DNA from: Schlesneria sp.
Lineage (GTDB): Bacteria; Planctomycetota; Planctomycetia; Planctomycetales; Planctomycetaceae
Assembly: GCA_025353525.1 (NCBI GenBank)
Contig: JANXOO010001089.1
Location: forward strand, 1-6,385
Reading direction: 5' to 3'
Length of the DNA stretch: 6,385 bases
A program made the translations under genes and the position numbers. Shown piece after piece: positions 1 through 6,033 of this stretch; position 1 is the first letter of the stretch; each line of letters opens with the position of its first letter. The notes under the pieces were generated by a model, which did not search any database, had not been told where the DNA came from, and saw only the letters and a program-made list of their open reading frames with translations.

Positions 1-933
1 CGAGGTCGAGCTCGCCCAGGCGCGTCGCGTTTTTGGCAGAACCGAAGTGTCATAGTGTAAGACAGCCGTATTTCGTCCGTAGGGAAATGCCGACAGAATC
101 GCTCGTTCGGTATCTGTGGCACCGTCGCCAAGGATCTGCAGCGACTGGTCACTATGGCACGCGAAGATGACGTGATCAAACGACATCACAGGTCCCCTTC
201 GGGGCTGGACTTCGACCCGATCCGGAAATCGCCGGACGTTTTGCACGAGAGTTTGCAGCCGAATGCGATCCCGAAAGTGACGGGTGATCGCGTTCACGTA
301 CGTTCGCGAGCCCCCTTCGATAACGCGCCATGTCGGTCGCAGTAATACGTTGAGCAAACCGTGGTTGTCGTAAAATTCGACAATAAACCGGATGGGAAAA
401 CTGGCGAATGTTCCGGTCGGACATGACCAGATCGCCGCACCCATCGGAAACAGATAATTCCGCGAGAACGAATCCCGGAATCGGTGTTTCGTCAGAAATT
501 CGGCCACGGTCGTTGTATCGTCACAGTCGGCAACAAGCCTTCGTGCTTCGCGGTTGAATCGCAAAATGTCCGCGAGCATCCTGTAGAACGACGGTCGCAA
601 CAAATTGCTGCGCTGAGCGAACAAGGTATTCAACGAATTTCCGTTGTATTCCAGTCCGCTGCATTCGTCGCTAACACTGAAGCTCATCGTGGTCGCTCGC
701 GATGAGACACCCAGTTCGTCGATCAGCTTGATAAAGTTCGGGTAGGTCCAGTCGTTGTAAACAATGAATCCCGTGTCGATCGCATGCCGCTCACCACCCA
801 GTTCGATATCGACAGTATTCGTATGTCCCCCCACATAGTCGTTGGCTTCCAGCACCGTGATCTCGTGCTCGGAATGCAAACGATACGCTGCTACGAGTCC
901 GGAAATTCCCGAACCAATGATGGCCACTTTCAT
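1..933 (-). CDS. FAD-dependent amine oxidase-like protein (COG2907 type), N-terminal part, runs off the left edge
   Basis: A continuous minus-strand frame of 311 codons reads from an ATG at 933-931 to base 1 with no stop, so the C-terminus lies outside the window (relatives are usually a little over 400 residues). The N-terminus carries the Rossmann dinucleotide-binding motif GSGISG (residues 7-12), then VLEAN (about 27-31), whose Glu is the expected FAD-ribose ligand. GGHTNT and DTGFIVYN follow, a signature of the 'predicted NAD/FAD-binding protein' branch of flavin amine oxidases. Further markers are FPMGAAIWSC (near residue 165), the P-T-W-R-V-I-E-GGS segment (near 200) and FDHVIFACHSDQ (near 255), followed by the LP-x4-RAWAS stretch near the cut. 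Relatives often sit beside cyclopropane-fatty-acid-synthase-like methyltransferases and DUF1365 proteins, which suggests oxidation of modified lipid chains; the substrate is unknown. It diverges from a MerR/B12-type regulator that probably controls it. No signal peptide is seen, so it is probably cytoplasmic. Confidence 0.9.
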   Translation of the reverse strand, partial: MKVAIIGSGISGLVAAYRLHSEHEITVLEANDYVGGHTNTVDIELGGERHAIDTGFIVYNDWTYPNFIKLIDELGVSSRATTMSFSVSDECSGLEYNGNSLNTLFAQRSNLLRPSFYRMLADILRFNREARRLVADCDDTTTVAEFLTKHRFRDSFSRNYLFPMGAAIWSCPTGTFASFPIRFIVEFYDNHGLLNVLLRPTWRVIEGGSRTYVNAITRHFRDRIRLQTLVQNVRRFPDRVEVQPRRGPVMSFDHVIFACHSDQSLQILGDGATDTERAILSAFPYGRNTAVLHYDTSVLPKTRRAWASSTS

Positions 934-941
934 CCAGACCG

Positions 942-946
942 CTCCT
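942..946 (-). promoter_or_regulatory. Ribosome binding site of the amine oxidase gene
   Basis: On the minus strand AGGAG lies 8 nt upstream of the ATG at 933-931. Together with the Rossmann motif starting at residue 2, this fixes the start codon. Confidence 0.75.
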
Positions 947-991
947 GAAAATCAGCGAGGGTCGAATTCCGTACCGACCCCGCCTTTTAAT

Positions 992-1009
992 AAAACGTTC
1001 AAAACGTTC
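992..1009. promoter_or_regulatory. Tandem 9-bp direct repeat, candidate operator for the MerR-type regulator (oxidase side)
   Basis: Two identical units AAAACGTTC lie back to back at 992-1000 and 1001-1009. Each contains the self-complementary hexamer AACGTT, and the ACGT cores are 9 bp apart. The pair sits just downstream of a candidate minus-strand promoter (1018-1046), inside the probable untranslated leader of the amine oxidase. A related pair with the same core spacing occurs at the regulator's own start (1173-1190). Binding by the regulator is inferred; CarH-type proteins are known to bind short direct repeats. Confidence 0.5.
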
Positions 1010-1017
1010 ATTTTGAA

Positions 1018-1046
1018 ATCATACAATGACGCCGGTGTCCATGCAA
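1018..1046 (-). promoter_or_regulatory. Candidate sigma70-type promoter of the amine oxidase gene
   Basis: Read on the minus strand, TTGCAT (1046-1041) and TATGAT (1023-1018) are separated by 17 nt. The -10 box differs from TATAAT at one position, while the -35 keeps only TTG. The predicted start near 1011 would put the tandem repeat at 992-1009 over the first transcribed bases. The leader would then be about 75-80 nt. Confidence 0.4.
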
Positions 1047-1144
1047 CGGCACGGGCCGATCTCTCGAACATTCGGCATCGTGATTCACTACCATTTCTGT
1101 GATTCAACGCAATCGCATACGATCTGCATGGCAATTTGTCGTGC

Positions 1145-1172
1145 TTGACATCGACCCGTTCGAGATTACAAT
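1145..1172 (+). promoter_or_regulatory. Sigma70-type promoter of the MerR/B12-type regulator gene
   Basis: A perfect TTGACA at 1145-1150 is followed by a 16-nt spacer and TACAAT at 1167-1172, one mismatch from the consensus -10. Transcription would start near 1179. This makes the GTG at 1178 unusable as a start codon and supports the ATG at 1211, with a leader of about 30 nt. Confidence 0.65.
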
Positions 1173-1190
1173 AAAACGTGCAATACGTTT
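1173..1190. promoter_or_regulatory. Second tandem 9-bp repeat, candidate autoregulatory operator
   Basis: Units AAAACGTGC (1173-1181) and AATACGTTT (1182-1190) abut the -10 box of the regulator promoter and cover the expected start point. The ACGT cores at 1176-1179 and 1185-1188 are 9 bp apart, as in the perfect pair at 992-1009. A repressor bound here would block initiation, so autorepression is the simplest reading; this is inference. Confidence 0.45.
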
Positions 1191-1210
1191 GTTTTTTTGG
1201 CCGTCGCAGT

Positions 1211-2086
1211 ATGACTCAAGGCTCCGACTTCGTTTCTCCCAGACAAGTGGCACGAGCGATCGGTGTCAGCGAATCGTCATTGAAACGATGGTGCGACCAG
1301 GGGTTGATCGCAACCACTCGCACAGCGGGCGGACACCGGAAAATGGCGATTTCCGAGGTGCTGCGGTATCTCCGCGAGACCAATCAAAAACCTGTCTTGC
1401 CGGAAATACTGGGACTTCCTTCCACCAGTGAGTCTGCCGATATCGGCCTGGTCAGAAGCGGACCACTGCTTGTCGAAGCGTTGATGACCGGAGACGAAGT
1501 GCTCGCCCGTCAGGTCGTGTTTGATCTCTTTCTGGCAAAGCACTCTTTGAGCGAGATCTTCGACACCGTCATCGCGGTCGCATTTCGAGAAATCGGCGTT
1601 CGCTGGGCCTGTCAACTTGCAGAGGTTTATCAGGAGCGTCGTGCCTGTGAAATCGCACAGCATGTTCTGTTCGATTTACGGCGCGTCCAACAGGTCCACG
1701 AAGGTAATAAGCGTGCGATCGGGGGGACGATCGAAGGTGATCACTACGCGCTATCCTCTGCCATGGCCGAACTCGTATTGCGAGACACCGGCTTCTCGAC
1801 GACTTCTCTGGGGACATCGATTCCTTTTGCGTCTTTGATCGAAGCCATCAGGCAGACAAAGCCCGACCTGTTCTGGCTGAGCGTTTCGCATATTCGCGAC
1901 GGCATCGATTTCATCGCTGAATTCGCAAGAATGTCGCAAGCCTGTCATTCGACGGGAACGGCTTTGGCCGTCGGTGGACGCGCATTGACGGACGAATTAC
2001 GGAGTCGAATGAAGTACTCTGCCTTCTGCGATACGATGCAGCATCTTGAAGCCTTCGCGACAATAATCGTTGCCCAACGGACATAG
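1211..2086 (+). CDS. MerR-family transcriptional regulator with a C-terminal B12-binding-like domain (LitR/CarH architecture)
   Basis: A 291-aa DNA-binding regulator. Residues 8-60 form a MerR-type winged helix: SPRQVARAIGVSESSLKRWC, then the wing motif TAGGHRKM. Residues about 84-165 match the helical-bundle segment, and 168-291 the Rossmann-like cobalamin-binding fold, including SLGTSIP (199-205), WLSVS (222-226) and the GG turn at 255-256. In light-sensing CarH proteins the bundle has W-x9-E-H and the B12 fold has E/D-x-H-x-x-G. Here the first reads W132-x9-E142-R143, and the second region reads EGDHYAL (175-181), keeping His178 but lacking the acidic and Gly positions. Classical adenosylcobalamin photochemistry is therefore doubtful. 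The ATG at 1211 is preferred over the GTG at 1178 because the latter coincides with the predicted transcription start and family members begin close to the helix-turn-helix. No strong Shine-Dalgarno is visible. It diverges from the FAD oxidase and probably regulates it and itself. Confidence 0.9.
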   Translation: MTQGSDFVSPRQVARAIGVSESSLKRWCDQGLIATTRTAGGHRKMAISEVLRYLRETNQKPVLPEILGLPSTSESADIGLVRSGPLLVEALMTGDEVLARQVVFDLFLAKHSLSEIFDTVIAVAFREIGVRWACQLAEVYQERRACEIAQHVLFDLRRVQQVHEGNKRAIGGTIEGDHYALSSAMAELVLRDTGFSTTSLGTSIPFASLIEAIRQTKPDLFWLSVSHIRDGIDFIAEFARMSQACHSTGTALAVGGRALTDELRSRMKYSAFCDTMQHLEAFATIIVAQRT

Positions 2087-2094
2087 GTTGGTCG

Positions 2095-2220
2095 CCCAAT
2101 GGTACTCACTTTGTCGAAACGACAAGGTCACCTGAGGCGTTACCGAGGGAGTCCACGCGAGAGAAAACAGGTGAAACTCCCTCGCTAGCGCTTCGGGTGA
2201 CCTCAAGTGAGTACCATGGG
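2095..2220 (+). repeat. Long imperfect inverted repeat, predicted three-way-junction hairpin in the 3' region of the regulator gene
   Basis: The outer arms are a perfect 13-bp inverted repeat (2099-2111 with 2205-2217). A side hairpin TGTCG-AAA-CGACA follows (2112-2124). The inner stem pairs 2125-2152 with 2176-2203: AGGTCACC/GGTGACCT, an 11-bp middle part and CGAGGGAGT/ACTCCCTCG, closing on a 23-nt loop. Of four non-identical positions in the middle part, three (2133/2195, 2136/2192, 2140/2188) are G-U wobbles in plus-strand RNA and one (2143/2185) is a C-C mismatch. It begins 9 bp after the regulator's stop codon and lacks a T tract, so it is not a standard intrinsic terminator. It could protect the mRNA 3' end, be a dispersed REP/MITE-like repeat, or be both. 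Confidence 0.8.
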
Positions 2221-2274
2221 TTGCCTGCCATCTGGCGAAAAACGCAACCTCGACGGCGAATCACCGATGGCGCA

Positions 2275-2541
2275 ACGCCGTGACCGATTTTTGAATCCAG
2301 CCTGAGGAGGCGAGTCTGCCAAATGTTGCCCCGGCACGCCGGGGTCGCTCCGCGACAGGAAAGCCGTAGCGCAAACAGGCAAGCATGTTGCCCAAGGTAT
2401 CCATTCGATTGAAACCTTCGGTGAACTTCACACGCGCATTTGCGATTCGTCGCCTTGATTTCGACAGGCACTGTTTTTGCAATTCGGCAATCCTGTCGCG
2501 GAGCGACAGGGCTTTTGCCGAGCAAAATTCGGTCACGGCGT
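2275..2541. repeat. MITE-like foldback element with nested inverted repeats
   Basis: The outer arms at 2275-2293 and 2523-2541 are inverted copies matching at 18 of 19 positions (ACGCCGTGACCGA, one mismatch, then TTTTG). The inner arms at 2344-2360 and 2491-2507 are a perfect 17-nt inverted repeat (GTCGCTCCGCGACAGGA), and GCCG continues on both sides after two mismatches. Weaker inverted similarity continues inward to about 2385 and 2465. Local hairpins also occur: CCCCGGC/GGCCCCG-type arms at 2329-2335 and 2338-2344, and CCTGTCGC/GCGACAGG at 2492-2510. A minus-strand open frame (2261-2596) crosses the element, but it has no recognised domain and overlaps the anti-sigma gene's end. I see no gene in 2221-2567. 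The best reading is a decayed non-autonomous element or a planctomycete intergenic repeat. Confidence 0.6.
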
Positions 2542-2567
2542 GGCCGATGAGGGTGTGAAATAACAAT

Positions 2568-3857
2568 TCACTCGCGATCGTGATTTGCCGGCACAAGGCG
2601 ACGCATGGCGATTGACGAAAGTCTTTTCACAACAGGGTCGGGGTCATCGAGCAGCTTTTCGAGCTCGGCGACGGATGACGCTGGGGCAAGTTCGACAATC
2701 ACCTGCATCGCCCGGTGCCGCAGTTCCGGCTGTTCGAATGATTCCGCCGAACGGACGTACGCGAGCAGCGGGATCGTTCCTGCCGGTCCAAGGCTTCGGA
2801 TCTGTTCGTCATAGAGACTCCTCATTTTGGACTGGCCGACGCGCGCCAGCAGTTGTGTCAACTGCCGACGAAGCTCAAGGTCATCGGGGCTTTTGAGGAC
2901 CAGCAGCGGAAGTTGCCAACTGAGTGCCTGAAACAAGTCCGCTCGCGCACCCGTCGAAGGAAAGTCGCCTTGTCTGATCGCTAATGTGTCTCCCGGATTC
3001 ACCGTACAGCCAAATTTCGGCTGTTCCATTTTCACCTCGATCGATGCGGGTGACACAGCGAGGCACCGCGTGTCCTGATCGGCCGAAGCTTGCCACTGCG
3101 TCTCTGACGATGACGGGCAAGTGAGCAACATTTCGCGCATCGGACGTTGAATCGATCTTTTCGTAGAAATTTCGAGGCTGGTAGTATCGGGTGCACGACA
3201 CCACATTTCCCCCGACACCAGTTCAACCTGCTCGGATCGATGGAGTACCAGTTCGGTTTCTGCATTTAACCGGATCAGCGTATCCGCCGTCGTCCGAATC
3301 TCGCACAGTGAATTTCCTTGTGTCCGAATCCGCGCATGAGCGGGCAACCGGGTGTGCGCAGCAACATTCAAATACGTCCATTCGCGAGCATTCTCGCGCA
3401 TGACTTCGACCGGACCCGTCGCCATCGTGATTTCACCAATTCCGGTCGACGTTCCCGGAGTTCCGGAAATGACAGATGTCACAATCACAACAGTGCTGAC
3501 TAACATCAGGATCACTGCGGCCGAGTTTCGTGTTGGTGCCACCGAACGCCTGACTCCCTTGCCACCCGTCGTATACAATCCGGCGATATCGGAAGCCGGA
3601 CTACAATTCATTGACCGATCACCCGAAGTTGGCGTGCCTGACGCGGAAATCTCGCGCAGCACGCGATCGACGGCGGAGCCTGCTGACGGCGGAGCCAGCG
3701 TCCGTCCCAACAGAGTGTCGAGAGCTCGCAATTCGGCCGCTCGCTCACCGCAGGCATCGCAATGCGAAAGATGGAGTTCGAGCGTGTCGCGTTCATCCGC
3801 AGTAAGCTCGCCGTCGATTGCCGCGTTCAACAACAGCGGTATGGTTTCGCAGTTCAT
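2568..3857 (-). CDS. Membrane anti-sigma factor: zinc-finger head, FecR-like domain and HEAT-like C-terminus
   Basis: A 429-aa protein encoded directly after the ECF sigma gene; its ATG overlaps the sigma stop codon as ATGA, implying translational coupling. Residues 1-50 form a putative zinc-finger anti-sigma domain with Cys3 and the H-x3-C-x2-C motif at His29, Cys33 and Cys36; this part should bind and silence the sigma factor in the cytoplasm. A long linker leads to one hydrophobic helix at about 113-131. The outer part resembles a FecR domain (about 140-235), with REWTYLNV, a TRLPAHARIRT segment, IRLNAETEL and a LVSGEMW stretch typical of that fold. The C-terminal 100 residues (about 325-425) are helical with HEAT-like repeats, for example LLDDPDPVVKRLSSIAMRRL, and probably mediate protein contacts. 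The signal it senses is unknown. The gene ends 27 bp from the foldback element. Confidence 0.87.
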   Translation of the reverse strand: MNCETIPLLLNAAIDGELTADERDTLELHLSHCDACGERAAELRALDTLLGRTLAPPSAGSAVDRVLREISASGTPTSGDRSMNCSPASDIAGLYTTGGKGVRRSVAPTRNSAAVILMLVSTVVIVTSVISGTPGTSTGIGEITMATGPVEVMRENAREWTYLNVAAHTRLPAHARIRTQGNSLCEIRTTADTLIRLNAETELVLHRSEQVELVSGEMWCRAPDTTSLEISTKRSIQRPMREMLLTCPSSSETQWQASADQDTRCLAVSPASIEVKMEQPKFGCTVNPGDTLAIRQGDFPSTGARADLFQALSWQLPLLVLKSPDDLELRRQLTQLLARVGQSKMRSLYDEQIRSLGPAGTIPLLAYVRSAESFEQPELRHRAMQVIVELAPASSVAELEKLLDDPDPVVKRLSSIAMRRLVPANHDRE

Positions 3858-4405
3858 ACGTGACTCCGAAGTTTCGCGAGGCGAATTCGAAGCAACTCGC
3901 GGGCGCGGGCCAGTCGATCATTAACGGTCGCGCGGGCCACCCCCAACCACCGCGCCATTTCGTCGTATGTCAGATTCTCGTAGTAGTGCAGCAAGATGGC
4001 TTCGCGCAACTCCTCGGGTATTGACGCGATCTGTTCCAGCACTGCCAGTCGCTCGTCATTTACGCACGCCGACTCGAACGGCATTCCCGTGACCGAAGTT
4101 GCCAGCCATTCGAGCCCGACAACAGGTTGCGGCTGCCGTCTTCGATCGCGTCCCTGATCGGCGCAAGCATGTCTGGCGATACCTCGCAGCCACGGACCGA
4201 ATTGGTCGGGCTCGACAAGCGAACCGATGTTTCTGTACCCGCGAACCAGGACATCCTGCGCCAAATCCTCGGCGTCGTGCAGCCCACCGACCGACGAACG
4301 AGACTGGCAGAACGCCAGAATTCGACAAAACCACCGACGTGCCAGGACACCGTAAGCAGCCGTTTCACCGGCAACCACGCGGCGAACCAGCTCACCGTCG
4401 GTCAT
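3854..4405 (-). CDS. ECF-type RNA polymerase sigma factor
   Basis: A 183-aa sigma-70-family factor of normal ECF length. Region 2 spans about residues 15-90, with DAEDLAQDVLVRGYRNI (44-60) as the core-binding and -10-recognition helix, followed by FGPWLRGIARHACAD. Region 4 spans about 120-178, with SIPEELREAILLHYYENL and the helix-turn-helix LTYDEMARWLGVARATVNDRL that should read the -35 element. There is no region 1 or 3, as expected. The ATG at 4405 is chosen because GAGGA lies 8 nt upstream. The frame stays open to 4585, but the extra 60 residues would precede region 2 without family similarity and lie in the promoter region. It forms an operon with the anti-sigma gene and diverges from a secreted-protein gene. 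Regulation by release from the membrane anti-sigma factor is inferred from the gene pair. Confidence 0.93.
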   Translation of the reverse strand: MTDGELVRRVVAGETAAYGVLARRWFCRILAFCQSRSSVGGLHDAEDLAQDVLVRGYRNIGSLVEPDQFGPWLRGIARHACADQGRDRRRQPQPVVGLEWLATSVTGMPFESACVNDERLAVLEQIASIPEELREAILLHYYENLTYDEMARWLGVARATVNDRLARARELLRIRLAKLRSHV

Positions 4406-4413
4406 AGCACGAT

Positions 4414-4418
4414 TCCTC
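4414..4418 (-). promoter_or_regulatory. Ribosome binding site of the sigma factor gene
   Basis: GAGGA on the minus strand, 8 nt upstream of the ATG at 4405-4403. It selects this start over the upstream in-frame ATG at 4585. Confidence 0.7.
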
Positions 4419-4585
4419 AAACGTAACACAATCAACAGGACTGTCGGAAATCGTGACCGATCAGGCTGGCATAAAACAGTGAAAATCCAAAAGAAAAAAT
4501 AATGCAGACTTTTCCGGATTCCGGTAGTCTGATCCGTGACGAGTGACGACTGATGATCGCTGTTGCAATGTTCCCGGTTATTCAA

Positions 4586-4590
4586 AGGAG
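4586..4590 (+). promoter_or_regulatory. Ribosome binding site deciding the start of the secreted-protein gene
   Basis: AGGAG is 6 nt upstream of the ATG at 4597. The upstream in-frame ATG at 4543 lacks such a site and would bury the signal peptide behind 18 polar residues. Confidence 0.85.
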
Positions 4591-4596
4591 ATTGTC

Positions 4597-6033
4597 ATGA
4601 TCAAATGGAAGTCATCGAGCCGGTTTGCTGTCGCTCTGGGGTTGGGGTTAGCGATTTGTATCGCCAGTCGCGTCTGCGCCGAACAACCTGCGGCAAACGA
4701 CGATCAACGCCACTACGGGGCTCTGCCTGGTGAACTGGTGGTCCACGAATGGGGGACGTTCACTTCGTTCTCGGGTTCAAACGGAGTGCAACTCGATTTC
4801 AGGCCCTTGATTGAGGATGATCTGCCTGAGTTCGTTTATGATCGCCTGCTTCAATCGGGCACGCCGACATTTTCCAAGTCGCGCATCCGGGCTCGTGTCA
4901 GAATGGAAACTCCGGTGACCTATTTCTACACCGATCGGGAACGCACGGTCCGAGCGAGTGTCGAATTTCCACAGGGGCTGTTGACCGAGTTTTATCCGCC
5001 GGTTGTTTCAATGCTCCCTGCACCTGACAAGCTCATGGATGAAGCCAAAACGCCCGGCAATTCGAAGCTCGACTGGGGCGAAATCGACCTCATTCCGGCC
5101 CATGTGCTGGCACCAACCGTCAAGGATGAAAAAACGAAGAAATGGATGCAGAGTCTGGTCGAGCAGCGCATCCTTCCTCATGATGTTGCAAACGGCAATC
5201 ACTATTACAGCGCTCGCGAAACCGATTCAGCATTCGTTCATATCCGACTGAACCCGCCGAAATCCGAACCTCGCGCGCCGTCTGGCGACTTTATCGAAAA
5301 GTTTCTGTTCTACCGGGGCGTCGGTCGATTCGATCAACCGCTGAATGTCTCAGTCGCTGACGATGGCAAAATTACTGTGGCCAACACTGGCAAACAGACA
5401 ATCCGTTCGCTCTTTCGAGTGACTGTTGACGGGGAAATGATCACCCTTTCAACGCTCGACCAACTGGCAACGGGTGCCCACGTGGAATTTCCGAAGGAAG
5501 AGCGGCAAGTGAACCCCGCCGAATTGCAGAAAATGATTGCCGAAGCTCTGATGAAAGAGGAACTCTATCCGAAAGAAGCGTCAGCGATGGTCAATACATG
5601 GGCTGATTCCTGGTTCACCGAGCAAGGGACACGCATCTTCTACATGCTCCCTCGCGAAGTGACTGACAGTCTGCTTCCGCTGACAATCACTCCGACTCCC
5701 GATAAATCGGTCCGTGTCCTTGTTGGTCGGGTCGAGATCATGACGCCGACTGTTGAAAAGCAATTGCTCGAAGTCGTTCGTTTGCAAGCACTGCATCGGG
5801 CTGTCCTTGTCAAACGCCAGGCCGAGCTTCAGCAACAAAATCCGATCAAAATGCCGATCCCGGTACCGCTGGTGAAACTGGGGCGACTTGCTGAACCGGC
5901 ATTGGTCCGCATTCGCGAACTGGCAAAAGACGAGTCAATCCGTCGCGAAGCCGACATTCTGCTCACCGAATGTCGAGTGGCCCTGGACAAAAAAGGAAGA
6001 CTTGGTCCAGCAATTTCCGCGATACCCCGATAG
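4597..6033 (+). CDS. Exported protein of unknown function with a VVHEWGTFTSFSG motif
   Basis: A 478-aa protein. The first 28 residues form a signal peptide: basic MIKWKSSSR, a hydrophobic core (about 10-23) and a likely signal peptidase I site after VCA. The mature part opens with LVVHEWGTFTSFSG (47-60), followed by LDFRPLIEDDLPEFV (67-80), VRMETPVTYFYTD (101-113) and GLLTEFYPPV (127-136). Later blocks are SWFTEQGTRIFYMLPREVTD (338-357) and RVLVGRVEIMTP (373-384). Residues about 426-460 look like one HEAT-type helical pair. These blocks recall a conserved, uncharacterised planctomycete family; I do not recognise a catalytic domain, and no function is claimed. It is preceded by the divergent ECF sigma/anti-sigma pair and followed 128 bp later by a second exported protein on the same strand, so the two may act together in the periplasm. 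Complete at both ends. Confidence 0.85.
   Translation: MIKWKSSSRFAVALGLGLAICIASRVCAEQPAANDDQRHYGALPGELVVHEWGTFTSFSGSNGVQLDFRPLIEDDLPEFVYDRLLQSGTPTFSKSRIRARVRMETPVTYFYTDRERTVRASVEFPQGLLTEFYPPVVSMLPAPDKLMDEAKTPGNSKLDWGEIDLIPAHVLAPTVKDEKTKKWMQSLVEQRILPHDVANGNHYYSARETDSAFVHIRLNPPKSEPRAPSGDFIEKFLFYRGVGRFDQPLNVSVADDGKITVANTGKQTIRSLFRVTVDGEMITLSTLDQLATGAHVEFPKEERQVNPAELQKMIAEALMKEELYPKEASAMVNTWADSWFTEQGTRIFYMLPREVTDSLLPLTITPTPDKSVRVLVGRVEIMTPTVEKQLLEVVRLQALHRAVLVKRQAELQQQNPIKMPIPVPLVKLGRLAEPALVRIRELAKDESIRREADILLTECRVALDKKGRLGPAISAIPR

Larger units (their letters stand above)
4406..4596. promoter_or_regulatory. Divergent intergenic regulatory region between the sigma operon and the secreted-protein gene
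   Basis: This 191-bp gap must hold promoters for both directions. It contains an A-rich tract on the plus strand (about 4482-4502) and a dyad CAGACT/AGTCTG (4505-4510, 4526-4531) enclosing a nested CCGG-ATT-CCGG. It also has three tandem heptamers TGACGAG, TGACGAC and TGATGAT (4537-4557). No convincing sigma70 or ECF -35/-10 pair was found on either strand, so the sites are recorded only as candidates. Confidence 0.4.

Noticed and set aside
959..980. GGGTCG/CGACCC hairpin in the oxidase leader as a riboswitch
   Set aside because: A 6-bp stem with a 10-nt loop and no known riboswitch core; a B12-box was looked for and not seen.
154..1102. Plus-strand frames at 154-345, 484-705 and 842-1102
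   Set aside because: The first two are antisense to the FAD oxidase, and the third overlaps its start and leader; none has a recognisable product.
1080..1106. GTGATTCA repeated 19 bp apart upstream of the regulator promoter
   Set aside because: An 8-nt repeat can occur by chance in a gap of this size, and nothing else ties it to regulation.
1178..1210. GTG at 1178 as the regulator start
   Set aside because: It coincides with the predicted transcription start just after the TACAAT box and would add 11 residues not typical of the family.
2261..2596. Minus-strand 111-aa open frame through the foldback element
   Set aside because: It overlaps the end of the anti-sigma gene in another frame, lies almost wholly inside inverted-repeat DNA, has no recognised domain and no clear ribosome site. 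It may be a chance frame or a remnant.
3352..3924. Plus-strand 190-aa open frame
   Set aside because: It is antisense to the well-supported anti-sigma gene, rich in Arg/Ser as expected of a shadow frame, and has no domain.
4406..4585. 60-residue N-terminal extension of the sigma factor from the ATG at 4585
   Set aside because: A good ribosome site precedes the ATG at 4405, the shorter form has normal ECF length, and the extension overlaps the divergent promoter region.
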